Shown in pieces: positions 63,288 through 64,000 of a stretch of 64,000 nt of DNA. This DNA comes from Vibrio owensii CAIM 1854 = LMG 25443. Lineage in GTDB: Bacteria; Pseudomonadota; Gammaproteobacteria; Enterobacterales; Vibrionaceae. The DNA lies in assembly GCF_000817815.1 (NCBI RefSeq), contig NZ_JPRD01000056.1:1-64000 (forward strand), written 5' to 3'. The translations under genes and the position numbers were made by a program. The notes below the pieces were generated by a model that saw only the letters and a program-made list of their open reading frames with translations, was not told the DNA's origin and did not search any database. How positions within the stretch are numbered: the first letter of the stretch is position 1; each line of letters starts with the position of its first letter.

Positions 63288-64000
63288 ATGAACACGGCAG
63301 GAAGAAAGAAAATCGCCATCGTTGGAACGGGTATCTCTGGCCTTACTTGTGGCTATTACTTGCATAAAGAACATGACGTAACGCTTTTTGAAGCGAATGA
63401 TTACATTGGCGGCCACACTGCAACCGTTGATGTCAGCCTTGATGGCAAAGAGTATGCAATCGACACTGGGTTTATCGTTTATAACGATCGTACGTACCCA
63501 AACTTTATCAAAATGATGAACGAGATTGGTGTTGAAGGTCTGCCGACTCAAATGAGCTTCAGCGTCAGAAACGATGGGAACGGACTAGAATACAACGGCC
63601 ATACCGTGTCGACATTGTTTGCTCAAAAACGTAACTGGGCAAACCCTAAGTTCTATCGCTTTATCTTCGAGATCTTGCGTTTTAATAAACTGGCAAAGCG
63701 CTTTGCTAACGATCCATCAACGCAATCTCAAACGCTTGGCGCTTTTCTAGATGAGCACAAATTCAGTGCATTCTTTTCTGACAATTATATTCTGCCAATG
63801 GGCGCCGCGATTTGGTCTTCGACTTTAGCGGATATGCACGCGTTCCCGCTCATGTTCTTCTTGCGCTTCTTCCTCAACCACGGTTTGTTGGATGTGACCA
63901 ACCGACCACAATGGTATGTGATTAAAAGTGGTTCACGTTCTTACATTCCACCATTGACCAAAGGTTTTGCTGAGAATATTCGTCTAAACAGCCCTGTCGA
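63288..64000 (+). CDS. FAD-dependent amine-oxidase-like oxidoreductase (partial, runs off the window)
   Basis: The first 237 residues of a flavoprotein; the frame is open at base 64000. The dinucleotide motif IAIVGTGISGLTCGYYL is at the N-terminus, with EANDYIGGHTATV (the second FAD motif) and DTGFIVYNDRTYPNF, which match the NAD(P)/FAD amine-oxidase-like proteins encoded with DUF1365 and Cfa-type genes. AAGAAGGAAG precedes the ATG. It probably acts on fatty-acyl chains in a membrane-modifying pathway; this is inference from gene neighbourhoods elsewhere. Confidence 0.85.
   Translation, partial: MNTAGRKKIAIVGTGISGLTCGYYLHKEHDVTLFEANDYIGGHTATVDVSLDGKEYAIDTGFIVYNDRTYPNFIKMMNEIGVEGLPTQMSFSVRNDGNGLEYNGHTVSTLFAQKRNWANPKFYRFIFEILRFNKLAKRFANDPSTQSQTLGAFLDEHKFSAFFSDNYILPMGAAIWSSTLADMHAFPLMFFLRFFLNHGLLDVTNRPQWYVIKSGSRSYIPPLTKGFAENIRLNSPV

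Overview
The window is about 64 kb of a gammaproteobacterial chromosome that reads as a marine Vibrio of the Harveyi/alginolyticus type. The evidence is the lrp-ftsK-lolA-rarA-serS core synteny, the bioA/bioBFCD biotin locus, a Vibrio-type collagenase, a GC content in the mid-forties, and a complete set of genes for using the brown-algal polysaccharide alginate. No rRNA, tRNA, CRISPR array, insertion sequence or phage was seen. The species call is an inference from gene content only.

Layout. 0-3.6 kb: a minus-strand operon of a cNMP/CBS/DUF294 protein, a DnaQ-like exonuclease and a DMT transporter. 3.7-9.3 kb: first alginate block, with two paralogous FadR-type regulators flanking an SDR reductase, then a MATE exporter and a secreted PL7 alginate lyase. 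9.3-16.7 kb: katG, an orphan pilin-like gene, a second-type tryptophanyl-tRNA synthetase behind what looks like a Trp-codon attenuator, a permease/thioredoxin/SigZ operon, and a gene behind a Fur box. 16.9-23.4 kb: a sphingomyelinase/lipase-chaperone-like pair, and a divergent MvaI/BcnI-type restriction-modification pair followed by a GFA-family gene. 23.6-29.4 kb: secreted collagenase, an apparently exported guanine deaminase, a small protein and a YdjM-like membrane protein. 29.5-40.4 kb: second alginate block, with a PL7 lyase, two tandem PL17 oligoalginate lyases, kdgF-kdgK-eda and a sodium:solute symporter. 40.5-53.5 kb: miaE, an unknown membrane-anchored protein, cysB, a methyltransferase, ald/lrp, ftsK, lolA, rarA and serS. 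53.7-60.5 kb: a pair of unknown exported proteins, a DksA-like zinc finger and the biotin genes. 60.5-64 kb: a 55-residue protein, htpX, and the start of an NTF2/SDR/FAD-oxidoreductase operon preceded by TGTACA boxes, cut by the window end.

How the genes fit together. The two alginate blocks give a full route: PL7 enzymes cut the polymer outside the cytoplasm, the symporter is a candidate importer, PL17 enzymes release unsaturated monouronate, KdgF ketonises it, the SDR probably reduces DEH to KDG, KdgK phosphorylates it and Eda splits KDPG. A palindrome close to TTGTAnTACAA, which fits the FadR-subfamily operator pattern, recurs upstream of several of these genes and ties the two blocks together although about 20 kb of unrelated genes lie between them.

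Most interesting items: (1) a 17-codon leader peptide with tandem Trp codons and mutually exclusive hairpins in front of trpS; (2) the shared alginate operator; (3) a lipase-foldase-like protein without the usual RxxFDY motif, translationally coupled to a sphingomyelinase; (4) the perfect inverted repeats in the bioA/bioB and ald/lrp divergent promoters; (5) the TGTACA-box operon downstream of htpX. All hairpins and operators were paired by eye.
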